Positions 4,811 to 6,639 of a DNA stretch of 6,639 bases are shown one piece after another. Location: NCBI GenBank assembly GCA_964629975.1, contig CAZVUN010000150.1:1-6639 (forward strand). The letters run 5' to 3'. This DNA comes from G020354085 sp964629975 (GTDB lineage Bacteria > Pseudomonadota > Gammaproteobacteria > Acidiferrobacterales > Sulfurifustaceae). A program made the translations under genes and the position numbers. Every line of letters begins with the position of its first letter. Positions within the stretch are counted from its first letter, which is position 1. Under the pieces are notes generated by a model. That model searched no databases. It saw nothing but the letters and a program-made list of their open reading frames with translations, and was not told the DNA's origin.

Positions 4811-6118
4811 GTGATACCGGCATGGCTTAGCAGCAAGAACGAGCGCCGCGAGGCGGCGATCCGCACACGCACGCCGGCGCCCGCCGCGCCGGACGCCGAC
4901 AGCCAGCTGTTCGTCGGTCGCCAGCCGATTCTGGCCGCCGACCAGTCGCTCTATGCCTACGAGCTGCTGTTCCGCGACGCGGCCGACGCCAGCGGCGCGC
5001 GCATCACCGACAACCTGATCGCGACCAGCCGTCTGCTGATCAACACCTTCAACAACCTCGGCGTCGAGCGCGTGCTGGGCGAGAAGAAGGCGTTCATCAA
5101 CGTCTCGGCCGAGCTGCTCGAGAGCGAGGTGCTCGAGCTGCTGCCCGGCGATCGCGTGATACTCGAGGTCCTCGAGCACGTCGAGCCGACCGCCGCGCTG
5201 GTCGAGCGCTGCGAGGCGCTGGTCAAGCAGGGCTATGCGCTGGCGCTCGATGATTTCGTGTACCGGCCGCAGTTCGAGCCGCTGCTCGCGCTCGCGACCT
5301 ACGTGAAGTTCGACATCCGCGCGCTCGGCCTCGAGGAGACGGCGCGCCAGCTCAAGCACGTCGCGCGCTACAAGCTGCACACCATCGCCGAAAAGGTCGA
5401 GACGCTCGCCGAGTTCAATGCCTGCCGCCAGCTCGGCATCCACTACTTTCAGGGCTACTTCTTCGCGCGTCCGGAAGTGCTGTCGATGAGGCGCGTCGAT
5501 CCGCAGAGCCAGCGCATCCTGTCGCTGTTCAACCTGGTGCTGAGCCAGGCCCGGCCCGAGCCCATCGAGCTCGAGTTCAAGCAGGACGTGGCGCTGTCGT
5601 TCAACCTGCTGCGTTACATCAACTCGGTCGGCTTCGGGCTGGTGAGCAAGGTGACGACCATCCGTCACGCCTTGATCGTGCTCGGGCACGCCAAGCTCGC
5701 GCGCTGGCTCACGCTGCTGCTGCTGTCCGGGGCGACGCACGTGGCGGCACCCCAGGCGCTGTTCCGCACGGCACTGACGCGCGCCCGTCTGATCGAGCTG
5801 CTCGGCAAACACCGGCTGCCGGCGGCCGAGCACGACATGCTGTTCATCACCGGCATGTTCTCGATGCTCGATACGCTGCTCGGCCTGCCGTTGACCGAGG
5901 CGCTGAAGAGCCTCAACCTGCCAGAACCGGTGCGTCTGGCGCTGCTCGAGGGGCGCGGTGCCTACGCGCCCTTTCTGGCCATTGCGCGTGCCTGCGAGGA
6001 TCTCGACGTTCCGCGGATCGAGACCCTGGCTCAGCCGCTCAAGCTCACGCTCGCCGACATCTCGCGCGCGCAGATGGAGGCGATGTCCTGGGCCGAGCGC
6101 GTCGGCACCGACGCCTGA
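4811..6118 (+). CDS. EAL-HDOD domain signalling protein (YuxH/CdgJ-like, degenerate EAL)
   Basis: The 435-residue cytosolic protein joins an EAL domain (about 33-230) to an HDOD domain (about 235-425), the architecture of the YuxH/CdgJ family linked to motility and c-di-GMP signalling. EAL landmarks are FVGRQPIL, YELLFR (50-55, ELL in place of EAL), FINVS (Asn97), ILEVLE (Glu119), LALDDFVYR (Asp147-Asp148), VKFDIR (Lys166) and AEKVET (Glu194, Glu197). Several metal ligands remain, but loop 6 lacks the GTG of DDFGTG, so strong phosphodiesterase activity is doubtful and a binding or scaffold role is more likely. HDOD landmarks are KQDVALSFNLLRYINSVGFG (257-276) and the TTIRHALIVLG segment (282-292). 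GTG at 4811 is preferred, with CGGGGA 8 bases before it and downstream of the sigma-54 promoter; an earlier in-frame GTG at 4742 falls inside that promoter. It is convergent with the last gene, 16 bases apart. Confidence 0.93.
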   Translation: MIPAWLSSKNERREAAIRTRTPAPAAPDADSQLFVGRQPILAADQSLYAYELLFRDAADASGARITDNLIATSRLLINTFNNLGVERVLGEKKAFINVSAELLESEVLELLPGDRVILEVLEHVEPTAALVERCEALVKQGYALALDDFVYRPQFEPLLALATYVKFDIRALGLEETARQLKHVARYKLHTIAEKVETLAEFNACRQLGIHYFQGYFFARPEVLSMRRVDPQSQRILSLFNLVLSQARPEPIELEFKQDVALSFNLLRYINSVGFGLVSKVTTIRHALIVLGHAKLARWLTLLLLSGATHVAAPQALFRTALTRARLIELLGKHRLPAAEHDMLFITGMFSMLDTLLGLPLTEALKSLNLPEPVRLALLEGRGAYAPFLAIARACEDLDVPRIETLAQPLKLTLADISRAQMEAMSWAERVGTDA

Positions 6119-6134
6119 GGCGCGCGCCGGCCGC

Positions 6135-6638
6135 CTAGAAGTCGCAGCCCGCGGGGCGCGGTCCCTGCCCCGCCAGCGCGGCCGCGAATCCGGCCGCCGG
6201 CACGGCGGGCTGAAAACCGCCCTGCACCGAGCCGCGCAGCGCCTGTCCGCCATAGCCCGCCGGGTGCATGTGGGCACGTACCCACACCACGGTGTCCGGC
6301 GCAACCGGCACCGGCCCGCCGCTGCGCGTGAACGGTTGCTCGTCGCGGTGGCTGTGCAACAGCACGCGCCGGTACAGCAGGCGGCCATCCTCGCTCACCA
6401 CCTCCCACCAGTCGGCGTACTGCTGGCAGCCCGCGTCGGGGCTGCGAATCGTCACGGCCATCTGATACGCGCCGGCCGCCCCACTTACTGACACGGCGAG
6501 CACATCCGCCGCGACCTTCGCCAGCGCGCGCGGCGCGCGTTGCGCACGCGCCTCATCGGTCGCGACACGCTCGCTGCTCAGCTCGCGCGCCGCGTCCGGT
6601 ACGGGCGCGCGTGCCGGCGCCGGCGCAACGGTCTCGGC
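6135..6638 (-). CDS. Conserved uncharacterised protein, C-terminal part (5' end beyond the window)
   Basis: An open frame runs from the right window edge to a TAG at 6135-6137, giving the last 167 residues. The visible N-terminal third is rich in Ala, Pro and Arg and looks like a linker. From about residue 46 a compact domain follows: VSVSGAAGAYQMAVTI, SPDAGCQQYADWWEVV, LLYRRVLLHSHRDEQPFTRS (visible 88-107), VRAHMHPAGYGGQALRG (120-136) and a terminal GCDF. The patterns HSHxDEQPFTRSGG and VRAHMxPxGYGGxA match, from memory, a widespread family of small hypothetical proteins with no known function. Two cysteines (71 and 165 of the visible part) could form a disulfide, suggesting export, and an upstream signal or lipoprotein peptide is possible but unseen. 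A GTG at 6503 would be a poor start because coding-like sequence continues upstream. It is convergent with the EAL-HDOD gene. Confidence 0.75.
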   Translation of the reverse strand, partial: AETVAPAPARAPVPDAARELSSERVATDEARAQRAPRALAKVAADVLAVSVSGAAGAYQMAVTIRSPDAGCQQYADWWEVVSEDGRLLYRRVLLHSHRDEQPFTRSGGPVPVAPDTVVWVRAHMHPAGYGGQALRGSVQGGFQPAVPAAGFAAALAGQGPRPAGCDF

Positions 6639-6639
6639 C

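Noticed and set aside
6119..6134. Palindromic GC run between the two convergent stop codons as a bidirectional terminator
   Set aside because: GGCGCGCGCC is self-complementary but has no loop of usable size and no T-run on either side.
4772..6388. 538-codon reverse-strand open frame opposite the EAL-HDOD gene
   Set aside because: Same composition bias and no domain; it also crosses the end of the last reverse gene in another frame.

Overview
This window looks like ordinary chromosomal DNA from a GC-rich gammaproteobacterium. I could not run a search, so the group is inferred from gene order and from protein families read by eye. The left half keeps the enterobacterial-type arrangement nnr (reverse), queG (forward), orn (reverse): nnr and queG are divergent, and queG and orn are convergent with overlapping 3' ends. 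No mobile element, tRNA, rRNA or CRISPR array was seen.

Layout: (1) 1-975, reverse: the 5' part of a bifunctional NAD(P)HX repair enzyme. Its last ~40 visible codons (about 1-123) do not resemble the family and may be a chimeric contig end. (2) 1015-2115, forward: queG, the last step of queuosine synthesis. (3) 2102-2665, reverse: orn, oligoribonuclease. (4) 2725-4611, forward: a compact likely operon of a membrane M48/Ste24-type zinc protease, a tiny periplasmic c-type cytochrome, and a pterin-4a-carbinolamine dehydratase. (5) 4612-4810: a non-coding gap holding a very good sigma-54 (RpoN) promoter match. (6) 4811-6118, forward: an EAL-HDOD signalling protein with a degenerate EAL domain. 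(7) 6135-6638, reverse: the C-terminal part of a conserved uncharacterised protein that enters from beyond the right edge.

Most of the genes are housekeeping: metabolite repair, tRNA modification, nano-RNA turnover, membrane proteolysis and pterin recycling. One functional link is possible. Orn removes pGpG, the product of active EAL phosphodiesterases, while the EAL-HDOD protein here is probably a non-catalytic c-di-GMP-related regulator transcribed by RpoN. I see no wholly new system. The best leads are the RpoN promoter in front of the EAL-HDOD gene, the cytochrome without any distal Met or His after its haem motif, and the foreign-looking tail of Nnr.
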